A DNA stretch of 64,000 nt from Acidobacteriota bacterium (GCA_029776225.1 JAKOTR010000029.1:124001-188000), one strand, 5' to 3'. Counted from the stretch's first letter, positions 26,580-35,637 are shown. A program made the numbers and translations. The notes: generated from the letters alone by a model not told the origin.

Positions 26580-27550
26580 GAACGCGCGCCCTGCCCGCCG
26601 TCTTCCTGCTTGCCAGCGCACCACTGGCGTTGTGTCAGAGCGAGCCCGAGTGGAAACGGGTGGCGACGCCGCTCCATTTCAACTACCGTGGCGACGCGAA
26701 GCAGGTGTTCGGACAGCACTCGAATCTTTTTTACCTTCCGGGCAGGTTCGCTCCCGGCGAAAGCATGGACGACCAGTTGGGCTGCCGCAACAACGAACCG
26801 CCGCAACCGCACGGCGGAACTCCACCGCCGTTCTGGTACGCGGGCGGCGTCAGGTTGGCGGGACCGCGCCAGATAACCACCCCTGCCGTCGGCGCCGTTT
26901 ATAAGACCACCGGCAGCGAACGAATGCGCGGCCTGGCGTTTCGCGGCTCCTGGTATCCGGAGCTTTCCGCCCCCGGCGCTGTGGGCGCGGTCTTCTACAG
27001 CAACAACCACTGCTACATGGGCACGCTGGAGTACGGATTCCAGCGGGATTACTCCTGGTCCTCCCCCGCCTATGTCGGCTTCTACTACCAGAAATATGCG
27101 AACTGCCGGAAAGACGGCGCCGCTGTCTGCCACGCGACGGACGACAACTCGCGCGCTTCCATCGTCGAAGAGTGCGCCGCGGGCATCAATCTGCCGGACG
27201 ATATCGACCTGAACAACCCGGATAAGTGGTATCAGGCCTATGTCTTTTGGGACGCCGCCGCGAGGAAGCACAAATTCAAAGTCGAGGTGGTGGATGCCAA
27301 GACCGGCCATCGCGACTGGGAGTGCATCGTCGATCCCTCGGCCGCGGATCCGTTTGCCGGCGACAGCCGCTGTCACCGCACGGTAAACGGCCGCACCAAC
27401 TTTTCGCAGAACTCCTGCGATGCCTCTTTCCCAATCTCGTCGCTCTATTCCGCCGCCGGTTCCGTCACGCTCACGGTGACCACGAACAACGCGCGGTATC
27501 CCGAGCACACCCCAGCTCTGAGAGTGGACGAGATCCGGATCGGTCAGTGA
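26576..27550 (+). CDS. Secreted Cys-rich hypothetical protein
   Basis: The 324-aa product has a clear signal peptide (about 1-20, ending ALCQS) and a Tyr/Trp/Asn-rich mature part with several Cys residues (for example GCRNNEPP, NHCYMG, YANCRKDGAAVC and NSCDASF), suggesting disulfides outside the cytoplasm. I do not recognise the family. The ATG overlaps the stop of the preceding methyltransferase fusion by 4 bases, so expression is coupled. The aromatic, glycine-rich composition is consistent with a beta-sandwich or carbohydrate-binding type of fold, but this is speculation. Confidence 0.7.
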   Translation: MRTRALPAVFLLASAPLALCQSEPEWKRVATPLHFNYRGDAKQVFGQHSNLFYLPGRFAPGESMDDQLGCRNNEPPQPHGGTPPPFWYAGGVRLAGPRQITTPAVGAVYKTTGSERMRGLAFRGSWYPELSAPGAVGAVFYSNNHCYMGTLEYGFQRDYSWSSPAYVGFYYQKYANCRKDGAAVCHATDDNSRASIVEECAAGINLPDDIDLNNPDKWYQAYVFWDAAARKHKFKVEVVDAKTGHRDWECIVDPSAADPFAGDSRCHRTVNGRTNFSQNSCDASFPISSLYSAAGSVTLTVTTNNARYPEHTPALRVDEIRIGQ

Positions 27551-27569
27551 CCGCAGCAGGCCTGTCCGC

Positions 27570-28229
27570 TTAGGAGGCTCGCCTCTTGCTGGCCCTTCCG
27601 CTTCGTCTTGCGGAATCTGAGGGTAGCGCCGCTCCCACCAGCCCCGCCGCATACAGGCGCTCATCTACGCGGGAGAGCCTCACCGAGCGCGGCAGCAACC
27701 GCGTATGCGGGACCGTGCAGAGATAGTCGGAAATCACCCACAGGTCTTCTTCTGTTGTCATCCAGTGGATTCCATCGAACCGCGTCAGGTTCACCGGCCG
27801 CGAGTAGCGCCGCAGCGTCTTCTCCGCCGCGAGGTTGTAATAATGCTCGAAATAGGACATAACCAGCTCGCGCAGCGTGCGGTAAACCGGCTCGCGGAAG
27901 CGCAGCCCCGCGTAGTTCGACTTCGCAATCCCGCCCCAGTGGCCGCGCTGCTTGAAAATGGCGATCACGTGATCGTCGTCGCGAACCGCCTCCAGGTCGA
28001 GCAGCAGCGGCGGGAAGCCTTGCGCGCGCAGCGCCGCGGCGGCGAACAGGGCGCCCTCCAGGCAGTGGGCCACCCGGTCGCGCAGAACGCGCCGCGGCGA
28101 CCGGCAGGTGGGCCCGTCTGGCTCATGGTTGTAAGCGATCTCGACGTCCAGAAAACGCTGGATCTTTTCCGGGGTCTTCAGGCTGCGCAGGACGTTCCAT
28201 TCCTGGGCGAGAAATCCGTTCTGGCTCAT
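27570..28229 (-). CDS. Transglutaminase-like cysteine protein
   Basis: The 219-aa protein has the arrangement of the transglutaminase-like superfamily: Cys56 in AHCLEGALFAAAALRAQG at the start of a helix, His87 in DDDHVIAIFK on a strand, and a following WGGIAKSNYAGLRFREP segment. These resemble the Cys-His-(Asp/Asn) arrangement. There is no signal peptide, so it is cytoplasmic. The C-terminus is basic and low-complexity (SGRASKRR). It converges with the secreted protein at 26576, with 19 bases between the stop codons. A protease-like or peptidase-regulating activity is possible; nothing in the context specifies it. Confidence 0.6.
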   Translation of the reverse strand: MSQNGFLAQEWNVLRSLKTPEKIQRFLDVEIAYNHEPDGPTCRSPRRVLRDRVAHCLEGALFAAAALRAQGFPPLLLDLEAVRDDDHVIAIFKQRGHWGGIAKSNYAGLRFREPVYRTLRELVMSYFEHYYNLAAEKTLRRYSRPVNLTRFDGIHWMTTEEDLWVISDYLCTVPHTRLLPRSVRLSRVDERLYAAGLVGAALPSDSARRSGRASKRRAS

Positions 28230-28337
28230 GCTTTTGGATCAGAATACCTTATCTGGGAAGGGCGGGCCGGGACGCCGCCGGCCTCCGGAGCTCTTCCCCG
28301 CCCTGAGGCCCAAGGCCGGCAACGATTCCGCCTCCGC

Positions 28338-28409
28338 GCAGTTGCGAGATCGCGATTGACTCTCAGCCTTCTAAGCTGAGGGTCGCCGGTTCGAATCCAG
28401 CCAACCGAT
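28338..28409 (+). tRNA. Degenerate tRNA-Arg(TCT)-like sequence, 3' half well preserved
   Basis: CTCAGC (28362-28367) and GCTGAG (28375-28380) form a stem around the 7-base loop CTTCTAA with anticodon TCT (28370-28372). A 5-base variable segment and a T-arm follow, with the canonical loop TTCGAAT (28390-28396) and a stem with one C-A mismatch. A 3' acceptor candidate CAACCGA (28402-28408) pairs only partly with GCAGTTG (28338-28344). No normal D-arm can be drawn between them and no CCA follows. It may therefore be a tRNA pseudogene or a displaced 3' half left by an element that once integrated at a tRNA-Arg gene. Confidence 0.4.
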
Positions 28410-28454
28410 ATCGAGGATTACGGAAAATGGCGCCTCTCGAACCGGGGCTTCCCG

Positions 28455-30431
28455 CTAAAACTCCAACTTCTCAATCTGCGCTTTCAACTCCTCTTCGAGC
28501 GCCGCCTTTTTCTTCCGCAGCTCGCTCAGCCGGTCGCGCAGCGCGGCAAGCTGCGTTTCCTGCGCCTCGAGCTGGCGCGCGTACTTCTGGACCAGGTCCT
28601 GCTGGCCGCTAACCCGGTTCAGGCTCGCGATGTTCTGCCGTAACCGCTCCTGGTCCTTAACGACCTCATTGAACTGCTGCTCGGTGCGGGCGATCTCGGC
28701 GTCGTTGGCCGCGATGGCGCGCTTCTGGTCCGCGATGCGGGCGAGCGCTTTCCGCGCCGCCTCGCTGAGCGCGGTGTTCTCGACATAGGTCACCAGAACG
28801 TCGGGCGTGGCGCCTGCAATCCCCATCGATGTTTCGTAGACGCGCTCTTCGGTGACCGGAAACTTCTCCGTGGCTCCGGGCGCCAGCTTCACCTCGAACC
28901 GCCATGCCGAAGCGGTGGTTTCGGCCGGCTGCATGTTTACCAGGTTGTACTGCGGCCGCATGGGATGCTCGATCACCAGCGTCTTGGCCTTCTGGTCCAC
29001 GTTGCGGATCGTGTACGTGGTGGTTTCGCGGGCCGCCCACCGGGTCGTCAGCACGCCGCGGCGGAGATGGACTTCGCGGACCCTCTGGCTTCCTGAGTCC
29101 GGCAGCGTGGTGATGCGCGTCCCCAGGTCCACCGCGTAGCTGATCAGGCGCTTGTCCCCGCTCTTGAGGGTTTCCATCAGCGCCTCGCCGGCATAGGCGT
29201 TGCCGTCGTAGACCGTGATGGGGCCGCCGTCCAGCGTCTTACCGGTGGAGTTGGTGATCTCAGCCGCGTTCCGCGGGTTGACGCCGTCTCCTGAATAGAT
29301 GAGCAGCTTGCGAGCGGAAAGCTTCTGCTGGAGAAACGGCACCATGGCGGATTCGTCCTTGCGGACGGTCACCGGCGTTGGAAAACTGTACTCGAACAGC
29401 TCGCCGACTTCGCGAGCCTGCGCGCCCTCGATGGAACTCGTGACGGGCCGCGGCGCGGCTTCGGGCTGCGCTGCGAAAAGGCTCGCCACGGGCGCGCCCG
29501 GCACGGCCTTCCTGGGCGGGGACGGAGGCGCGGCCGCATCCGCTCTCAGAGCGATAGCGCCCTCGTGGACCTTCGGCGCCGCGGCCTGGTCTTCCGGCAA
29601 TTCGGCCTCCTGCCGCTGGACATAGCGCGGCTCGTACAGCCGGCTGATGAACGACACAGGGCGGCCGGAAACCAGTGACAGGCGCACCTTCGTCCAGTCC
29701 TCGCCGGTCGTGTTGTCCACGATGGCCCAGCCTTCGAGCATCGGCTCTCCACTCTCGGGAAACACCAGCCGGTAACTCGATTTCCAGACCGGCACCGGGA
29801 TCACGTAGGCAACCGACACGCGCCGCGCCCTGGCGTCCGTCGAATCGATGTACACGCTGCGCTGCTCGTGTGAGCGGCCGGCCACGAGACTGCTCAGATA
29901 CTCCTTGAGTTGCAGTTGAAGCGCGGCGTCGGTGAAGCGCACCCCGCTGACGGCGGCGAGGTCATAGGTGCGGATCTCGCCCGAGTCGAGCAGCAGCGTG
30001 ATCTGCTCGCGCGGCGGTTCTTTCTCCGCCCCCTGGACCTCCCGCGCGCTCAGGATGGTTCCCTCCGTCTTGCCGGCGCCCATCGTCAGTTCGATGCGCG
30101 CGCCCTTGAGTTGATCGAGCAGCGCGCTGAGCGGGCGCCCCGGTCCGAGCTGGAACGGAAAGCCGGAAAGCTTGCGCGCCAGCGGCTCGCTGGAATCGTA
30201 GCGCAGAGCCGTGATCCTGCCGCCGCCCGCCTCCGTCACGGTGAGCGACTTCAAGACATCGTTCATATCGCCGGCCTTGAAATCCAGCCGCGCCGATTCG
30301 CCCGGAGCGAGGTCGCCCTCGCGCACAAAATAGCCAAGCCCGTTCTTGTAGAGAACCACTTCCCTCACGGGCAGATCGGCCGCGGCGGCGCTCCCGGCCA
30401 CGAGAGCGCCCAGCAGAATGATTCGAATCAT
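28455..30431 (-). CDS. DUF4139 domain secreted protein
   Basis: The 658-aa protein has a signal peptide (about 1-19), then the pattern REVVLYKNGLGYFVREGDL typical of the N-terminus of DUF4139 proteins. A central DUF4139 region (about 195-560) contains YVIPVPVWKSSYRLVF and a Pro/Ala-rich spacer near 300-340. A C-terminal coiled coil (about 570-655) is rich in Glu, Lys and Gln. GGGAGGAT precedes ATG at 30431; the frame is open to 30695 but overlaps yjbQ. Family members include mucoidy inhibitor MuiA-like proteins; the molecular role is not known. It is probably periplasmic or surface-associated. Confidence 0.82.
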   Translation of the reverse strand: MIRIILLGALVAGSAAAADLPVREVVLYKNGLGYFVREGDLAPGESARLDFKAGDMNDVLKSLTVTEAGGGRITALRYDSSEPLARKLSGFPFQLGPGRPLSALLDQLKGARIELTMGAGKTEGTILSAREVQGAEKEPPREQITLLLDSGEIRTYDLAAVSGVRFTDAALQLQLKEYLSSLVAGRSHEQRSVYIDSTDARARRVSVAYVIPVPVWKSSYRLVFPESGEPMLEGWAIVDNTTGEDWTKVRLSLVSGRPVSFISRLYEPRYVQRQEAELPEDQAAAPKVHEGAIALRADAAAPPSPPRKAVPGAPVASLFAAQPEAAPRPVTSSIEGAQAREVGELFEYSFPTPVTVRKDESAMVPFLQQKLSARKLLIYSGDGVNPRNAAEITNSTGKTLDGGPITVYDGNAYAGEALMETLKSGDKRLISYAVDLGTRITTLPDSGSQRVREVHLRRGVLTTRWAARETTTYTIRNVDQKAKTLVIEHPMRPQYNLVNMQPAETTASAWRFEVKLAPGATEKFPVTEERVYETSMGIAGATPDVLVTYVENTALSEAARKALARIADQKRAIAANDAEIARTEQQFNEVVKDQERLRQNIASLNRVSGQQDLVQKYARQLEAQETQLAALRDRLSELRKKKAALEEELKAQIEKLEF

Positions 30432-30475
30432 GGCTATCCTCCCGTTTGCTGAATGCCGCGGCCGGCGGTTCCCTT

Positions 30476-30889
30476 TCACTCGCCCATCACTTTGATGATC
30501 AGGCGCTTGGAGCGCTGGCCGTCGAACTCGGCGTAATAGATCTGCTGCCACGGACCGAGGTCCAGTCTCCCGCCGGTCACCGGGACGACCACCTGGTGGT
30601 GCACCAGCAGGCTTTTCAAGTGCGAATCGCCGTTCGTCTCGCCGGTGCGGTGGTGGCGGTAATCGCGGCGGAATGGCGCCAGCTTTTCGAGCCACTCGTC
30701 GATATCGGCGATGAGGCCGTCTTCGGCGTCGTTCACCCAGACGCCCGCGGTGATGTGCATGGCCGACACCAGGATCATCCCCTCCTTGATCCCGCTCTTG
30801 CGGAGGGCCGCTTCGACCTCGGGCGTAATATTGATGTATTCGCGGTGTTTTTCCGTTTTAAATGTCAGATATTCGGTGTGAAATCGCAT
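30476..30889 (-). CDS. yjbQ: YjbQ/UPF0047 family protein
   Basis: The 137-aa protein matches the whole UPF0047 (YjbQ) family: [21 protein letters not shown], then [20 protein letters not shown] and [25 protein letters not shown]. The conserved His and Asp/Glu residues surround a metal/anion site. E. coli YjbQ has weak thiamine-phosphate synthase activity, but the physiological role is uncertain. ATG at 30889 is preferred to the TTG directly before it at 30892. It is upstream of the DUF4139 gene on the same strand, with a 44-base gap. Confidence 0.9.
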   Translation of the reverse strand: MRFHTEYLTFKTEKHREYINITPEVEAALRKSGIKEGMILVSAMHITAGVWVNDAEDGLIADIDEWLEKLAPFRRDYRHHRTGETNGDSHLKSLLVHHQVVVPVTGGRLDLGPWQQIYYAEFDGQRSKRLIIKVMGE

Positions 30890-30965
30890 CAATCGCGATG
30901 ATATAGCATCCGGCGGAAGGTTGGGCGGCGCCGTAGCGGGGGTTTCAGGTACACTTGTGGTCGGC

Positions 30966-31018
30966 TTGACACCGCGTTGGGGGAGAGTCAGACTTTTAGT
31001 TTACGAGACGTTGTAAAC
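30966..31018 (+). promoter_or_regulatory. Promoter with perfect -35 and a downstream dyad
   Basis: TTGACA at 30966-30971 is a perfect -35 hexamer. Seventeen bases later CAGACT (30989-30994) is a weak -10. A dyad GTTTAC (30999-31004) / GTAAAC (31013-31018) with an 8-base spacer lies just downstream, where a repressor could bind. The site precedes the beta-barrel/response-regulator pair beginning at 31075. Confidence 0.45.
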
Positions 31019-31074
31019 GCAAATCGTGTGTGTAGCCGGTGGACGGAGGTATACATCCCCGGAACGGAGTCCTT

Positions 31075-32490
31075 TTGAGACACCTCCTCACTTCCACGTT
31101 GTTGCTCTTCTCAGCAGCGGGGTATTCCCAAACGCAGCCGTCCGTCCCGCCGCAGCAGCCGCCCTCCGCAGCCGTATCGGTGCCAACGCTGAACCCGCAG
31201 GACATGCCTCCGCCCGTGGAACGCGAGCGGTCTTCGGATTACCAGGGCCCCGCGATCCTGAGCCGCGGAGGAGCCGCCTCCGTCAGCCGGGAAGACCTGA
31301 CCACGCTGCGCCCCTACATCAGCATCAACGGCATCTACGACACCGATCTGACAACGTTTTCCCTGGACTCAAGCGGGCAAATTCCTTCCGATGACGGGTA
31401 TGGGACCGAAGCGCTGGTCGGCCTTACCGGCAGCCACAGTTGGAGCAAAACATGGCTCGATCTGGACTACCGCGGCTCGTTTCGCCACTACACCCAGAGG
31501 ACCTATTACGACGGCATCGATAACAGCCTGGACGTGACGGTGCGCCATCAGAAAAGCCGGAAGCTCATATTCGAACTCGGGCAATCCGCGGCCAGGTATT
31601 CGCGCTCCTTCTTCCTGCCGGCCGGGTTCGGAATGACATACAACCCGCTGAGCGCCAGCCTCACGCAGAACGACCTGTTCGACACGCCGACAACCGTGCT
31701 GATGAGCGTCGGGCGCGCCATCTACCAGAAGTCCGTCCGGCTCGCTTTCGGCGGACAGGGGACAGGATTTCTGGTGCGGCGGCGTTCCGAAGCGCTGGCG
31801 GGCGCAACCGGGTTCGGCGCCGCGGGCGACATCACCTACCGGCTGAGCCGCTTCCAAACCATCGGTGTGGACTACAGCTTCAACCGGTTCGACTACACCG
31901 GGATGTTTGGCTCTTCGGACATCCACGGCATTGCCTTCAACTATGCCGCGCGGCTTTCCAAGCGGTGGGAGATGGCGCTCCGGCTCGGCGGTTACCGCAT
32001 CGAGACGTCGCGGCTTACGCGCGTTACCCTCGATCCCGTGCTGGCTGCGATTTTCGGACGGCAGACCGGAATCGACATTTTTCACGGTGTGGGCTACTCG
32101 CCGCTGGCCGAAATCCGGTTCACGCGCGGGTTCCGGCGCGGTTCGTGGACGGTGGCATACGGCCGGTCGGTGGCGCCGGGCAATGGCGTTTACCTCACGT
32201 CGAATTACGATAACGCTCGCACCGGCTTCACTTATAATGGTTGGCGAAGGGTGAGCATTCACGGAGAAGCCGCATACTCTAGCTACTCCAGCCTTTCCCA
32301 ATCCCTCGGCAAGTACGAGAATTACACCGCGGGTGGAGGCGCAAGCGTTAAACTGAGCAAGTCTTTTTCTTTGGTTACTCGCGTGGCGGGACGGCGATAC
32401 AACATTTCGGAAAGCTACCGGAGAGAGGCATTCCGCGCGACAGTGGGCCTTGCCTGGAGCCCCGGAGACTATCCGCTTTCCATCTGGTGA
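31075..32490 (+). CDS. Outer-membrane beta-barrel protein
   Basis: The best start is TTG at 31075, preceded by GGAG at 31066-31069, which gives a clean signal peptide MRHLLTSTLLLFSAAGYSQ. A GTG at 31039 would add 12 residues. The mature protein opens with a Pro/Gln-rich stretch and then shows alternating hydrophobic/aromatic strands (for example SRFQTIGVDYSFNRFDYTGMF and GSWTVAYGRSV) ending in IW, as in barrels of about 16-18 strands. No POTRA or plug domain is present. Barrels of this appearance occur in exopolysaccharide loci of Acidobacteriota, but no such genes adjoin it. A receiver-domain protein follows 3 bases later. Confidence 0.7.
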   Translation: MRHLLTSTLLLFSAAGYSQTQPSVPPQQPPSAAVSVPTLNPQDMPPPVERERSSDYQGPAILSRGGAASVSREDLTTLRPYISINGIYDTDLTTFSLDSSGQIPSDDGYGTEALVGLTGSHSWSKTWLDLDYRGSFRHYTQRTYYDGIDNSLDVTVRHQKSRKLIFELGQSAARYSRSFFLPAGFGMTYNPLSASLTQNDLFDTPTTVLMSVGRAIYQKSVRLAFGGQGTGFLVRRRSEALAGATGFGAAGDITYRLSRFQTIGVDYSFNRFDYTGMFGSSDIHGIAFNYAARLSKRWEMALRLGGYRIETSRLTRVTLDPVLAAIFGRQTGIDIFHGVGYSPLAEIRFTRGFRRGSWTVAYGRSVAPGNGVYLTSNYDNARTGFTYNGWRRVSIHGEAAYSSYSSLSQSLGKYENYTAGGGASVKLSKSFSLVTRVAGRRYNISESYRREAFRATVGLAWSPGDYPLSIW

Positions 32491-32493
32491 AAA

Positions 32494-32898
32494 ATGGCGA
32501 TGCAGGGGGAGCCGGGCAAAATCCTTCTCGTGGACGATGAGCTGTCATTGCTCGTCGTGCTGGAGCAGTACCTGAGCCGCTTGGGCTACAAGGTTGCCGC
32601 CTGCCGCAGCGGGCACGAGGCTTGGGAATTGTTCGAGCGCCAGCCGTCAGCCTACTCGCTGGTGATGGCCGATATCGTCATGCCCGAGATGTCCGGACAG
32701 GAAATGCTTGTCCGGATGCTTGAGTTGAACCCGGACATCTGCATCCTGATTTGCAGCGGGTATCCCTTCGACGTCTCAAGCCTGCCGGCGGCAGCCCACC
32801 AGCAAGTCGGCTTCCTGCAAAAACCTTTCACGCCCAAGATGCTGGCCGGAGCGATCGAACAGCTCCTCAAAGCCCGGAGTGAATCCAAACGGCCGTAA
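32494..32898 (+). CDS. Single-domain response regulator (CheY-like)
   Basis: The 134-aa protein is a receiver domain only. The acidic pair is Asp14-Asp15 (LLVDDE), the phosphoacceptor is Asp60 (VMADIVMPEMSG), a Ser is at the switch position (ICSGY) and Lys110 is in FLQKPF. There is no output domain. It starts 3 bases after the stop of the beta-barrel gene, so both are probably co-transcribed; no histidine kinase is nearby. ATG at 32500 is an alternative start. Confidence 0.87.
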   Translation: MAMQGEPGKILLVDDELSLLVVLEQYLSRLGYKVAACRSGHEAWELFERQPSAYSLVMADIVMPEMSGQEMLVRMLELNPDICILICSGYPFDVSSLPAAAHQQVGFLQKPFTPKMLAGAIEQLLKARSESKRP

Positions 32899-32941
32899 AG
32901 CCTGTTCTTGAAACAGGACCGCGTTGAGCCCGCGCTAAAAC

Positions 32942-33511
32942 CTACTCCCCCTCCAAAAGGGCCGATTCCACGCGCGCGGCAAAGTTCTCTTCCGATTCCG
33001 ACCAGAGCTTCCTGCCCTCTAACGGCAGAGCTTCCTTGAGTTCGCCGATGAGACGCAGTATCCCGCGGATGTTCGAGTGAATGGCGCGGGCGCTGTCCGG
33101 CAGGTGCGGCTGCGGGATATAGTGCGATTCCGGACCGAAATCGATGCGCAGGTGATCGCCTTCGTCATTCTCGAACTCCGGCCCGTAACAGATTAGCGAC
33201 ACGGGCGAAGGCCCCAGTTGCCAGGAGTCGCGGTACTTCCACAGCTCCCACCAGCCTTCGGCGATGTAGGCGCAGTCGGGATTCTCGAACTCGCGGCACA
33301 TCGCGACGACCGAGTCGACGTCGGCTCCCTCCACGAAGGCGTGCTCCAGCGCCGGCGGCTCCTTAAGCTCCATCGCGTACACTCTTAACGCGCCGATGCC
33401 GGGGCGCAACTTCGAAAACGGAAACGCCCCGAGCATCTGCTGGAAATGGCGCAGCATCGTGTCCGGCGTGAAGCCGTGCAGCCAAAGAGAAAGATAGAGG
33501 TGGTCGGGCAC
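32942..33511 (-). CDS. Hypothetical cytoplasmic protein (189 aa)
   Basis: This soluble protein is rich in Trp, Glu and aromatic residues (AEGWWELWKYRDSW near the middle; SHYIPQPHL later). No signal peptide or membrane helix is seen. The N-terminus MPDHLYLSLWLHGFT and the C-terminal helix with Glu-Arg pairs are distinctive, but I do not recognise a family. It is transcribed towards the response regulator and shares a strand with the next gene, with 24 bases between them. Confidence 0.7.
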   Translation of the reverse strand: MPDHLYLSLWLHGFTPDTMLRHFQQMLGAFPFSKLRPGIGALRVYAMELKEPPALEHAFVEGADVDSVVAMCREFENPDCAYIAEGWWELWKYRDSWQLGPSPVSLICYGPEFENDEGDHLRIDFGPESHYIPQPHLPDSARAIHSNIRGILRLIGELKEALPLEGRKLWSESEENFAARVESALLEGE

Positions 33512-33535
33512 TCCACCTCATTGTAACCCGCGCGG

Positions 33536-34477
33536 TCAGCGTATTCGCTCGGTCAACGTGATCGGCTCTTCCAGGCGGAAAGTCAAACGGGTTTCCACGG
33601 GGAGTTCGCTCGGCTTGCCGCGCGTTGCAGCGACGGTTCCGGCGCCCGCGGCGCCGCCCACGCCAGCTCCGATGGCCGCACCTTTGCCGCCGCCCGCGAT
33701 GGCGCCAATCGCCGCACCGATCGCCGCGCCCAAGCCCACCTTCTTGACGTCGTCACCCCGCGAAGTGGGACCTTCCTTTACGAAGCGTTCGGTGACAAGC
33801 GTAACGTCCTGTCCGTCGGAGGTGTGCAGACTCGTGAGGGCCACCGCCAGTACGGCAACGCCTTTGACCCGCCCCGCACGCTCCACTTCCACCACTTTGC
33901 CCCTGACGCGGGCGCCCCGCTCGGCGATGGCCAGGCCATCCACCACGAGCGGCTGGTCAAGCGTGGCGGCGAAGCTATCCCCTGCCTGGTTCTTCTCGGT
34001 GGACAGGGTCTCGGCGAGCCTTACCGTAATCAGCGTGCCTGCGGGAATGGTCACCGTCCGCGGCACGCGGGCAGGCGGCGGCGCTGTCTCTGTTCCCGGA
34101 GGGGGATTCAAGGCGACCCGCTCCGGAGCTGGTTCGGGGTTGGATGGCGGCGGGGGCGGAGCCGGTTCGGCAACCTGGGGAGCGGGCGCCGGCGGCGGCG
34201 TCACCGGCGGCCGGCTCTCAGCCAGGGTCTCCGGCGCTTTGCTCTGTACCCGAGGACCCGGCGACGGCTTGCGCGCGCGCACCGCAGCGGGCGCAACGGG
34301 CTCGGGCTGGGGTAAAGCAGCGGCCGGTTCAGCGGCGGCCGGCGCCTGCGGTTCCACCGCGCTCTGCGCCTCCGCGGCAGCGGGCGCGGGCGCCGCCTCC
34401 TGACCACGGTAGATCTTGTACAGCAACCCGGCGCAGATAATCAGCGCCGCCAGAATTCCTACCTGCAAGGCTCTCAT
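33536..34477 (-). CDS. Membrane-anchored Pro/Ala-rich protein with glycine-zipper domain
   Basis: The start at 34477 has GGAAGGAG upstream. The 313-aa product has one N-terminal membrane segment (about 6-22), a long Pro/Ala/Glu-rich linker (about 28-150), a beta-rich domain (about 160-245, VTIPAGTLITVRLAETLSTEKNQAG and RGARVRGKVVEV) and a glycine-zipper segment (GLGAAIGAAIGAIAGGGKGAA, with further Gly/Ala to about 295). The layout suggests an envelope protein spanning from the inner membrane towards the outer one, with the glycine zipper inserting in a membrane. It is divergent from dus. Confidence 0.7.
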   Translation of the reverse strand: MRALQVGILAALIICAGLLYKIYRGQEAAPAPAAAEAQSAVEPQAPAAAEPAAALPQPEPVAPAAVRARKPSPGPRVQSKAPETLAESRPPVTPPPAPAPQVAEPAPPPPPSNPEPAPERVALNPPPGTETAPPPARVPRTVTIPAGTLITVRLAETLSTEKNQAGDSFAATLDQPLVVDGLAIAERGARVRGKVVEVERAGRVKGVAVLAVALTSLHTSDGQDVTLVTERFVKEGPTSRGDDVKKVGLGAAIGAAIGAIAGGGKGAAIGAGVGGAAGAGTVAATRGKPSELPVETRLTFRLEEPITLTERIR

Positions 34478-34571
34478 TATCGATCTCCTTCCTTTGAAAC
34501 GCATGCCGGAGGGAACGCGTTTCCAGCACGTTTTTCGCCTCCCAGCCGGCGCCCGTTACAATGATAAAGAA

Positions 34572-35573
34572 ATGCCGAACTTCCCGGAAACGCTAAAGAT
34601 CGGCGCAGTACGGATTGTTCCCGCCACGGTTCTGGCGCCGATGGCGGGCGTAACCGATACCGTATTCCGGCGCTTCATCCGCGAGCTGGGAGGCTGCGGC
34701 CTGCTGATGACCGAGTTCGCCAGTTCCCACGGCGTACTCGCGCGGAATCCGAAGCGCACCCTGCGATACCTCGTTTTCGAACCCGACGAGCATCCGATCA
34801 GCGCCCAACTGTTCGGATCGGACCCCGAGGTGATGGCCGGGGCCGCACAAGTCTGCGAGGAACTGGGTTTCGACACCGTGGACATCAATCTGGGCTGCCC
34901 GGTGAACAAAGTGGTGCGGTGCAATGGCGGCTCGGGACTGCTCCGCGATCTTCCCCTCGTCGAGCGCCTGTTCCGCGCCGTGCGCCGCGCGATTTCCATA
35001 CCGCTCACCGTGAAATGCCGCGCAGGCTGGAGCGACCGCGAACTCGTGCACGTGCAACTCGCCCGCATTGCCGAGGATTGCGGCGTGAACGCGCTGGCTC
35101 TGCACCCGCGCACCCGGGAACAGGGCTACGCCGGCAAAGCCGACTGGAGCCGCATCGCCGAGGTCAAGGCCGCGGTGAAAATCCCGGTGATCGGCAACGG
35201 CGACATCGTGACGCCGGAAGACGCCGTCCGCATGGTTGCCGAAACGGGATGCGACGGAATCATGGTGGGCCGCGCCGCCGCCTACAATCCCTGGATCTTC
35301 CGGCAGATCTCGCAGTACGTCGCTACGGGGCGCTACGAAGTGCCGTCGGAAGAGGATCGCTACCAGATGATCCGGCGGTATTACTCGATGCTGCTGGAGA
35401 GCGGCGACGTGGAGGTGACCGGCAAGATGAAGCAGTTCGCCAGCCACTTCACCCACGGAGTCCGCAACGGAGCGCGGCTGCGCGCGCAGATTTACCGGGA
35501 GCAGGACCCGCGCCGCATTATGGACCTGGTAGACGAGTTTTTCGGATGCGAACTGGCAGACACGGCTGCGTAG
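34572..35573 (+). CDS. dus: tRNA-dihydrouridine synthase
   Basis: The 333-aa flavoprotein has the Dus TIM barrel: VLAPMAGVTDTVFRRFI (FMN binding), DINLGCPVNKVVRCNGGSGLL (catalytic Cys in the GCP loop), VKCRAGWSD, ALHPRTREQGYAGKADW, IGNGDIVTPEDA and MVGRAAAYNPWIF. It reduces uridines in tRNA D-loops to dihydrouridine; the architecture is DusB-like. ATG at 34572 matches the family start. A TACAAT -10-like box at 34557-34562 lies only about 10 bases before the ATG, so the transcript would be almost leaderless. Confidence 0.92.
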   Translation: MPNFPETLKIGAVRIVPATVLAPMAGVTDTVFRRFIRELGGCGLLMTEFASSHGVLARNPKRTLRYLVFEPDEHPISAQLFGSDPEVMAGAAQVCEELGFDTVDINLGCPVNKVVRCNGGSGLLRDLPLVERLFRAVRRAISIPLTVKCRAGWSDRELVHVQLARIAEDCGVNALALHPRTREQGYAGKADWSRIAEVKAAVKIPVIGNGDIVTPEDAVRMVAETGCDGIMVGRAAAYNPWIFRQISQYVATGRYEVPSEEDRYQMIRRYYSMLLESGDVEVTGKMKQFASHFTHGVRNGARLRAQIYREQDPRRIMDLVDEFFGCELADTAA

Positions 35574-35637
35574 AGGCGGGGCTGCCCGCAGGGCCGTCTG
35601 AACTGCGTTTCCGCTTTCAGCGCTGCCCGCGAATCGT

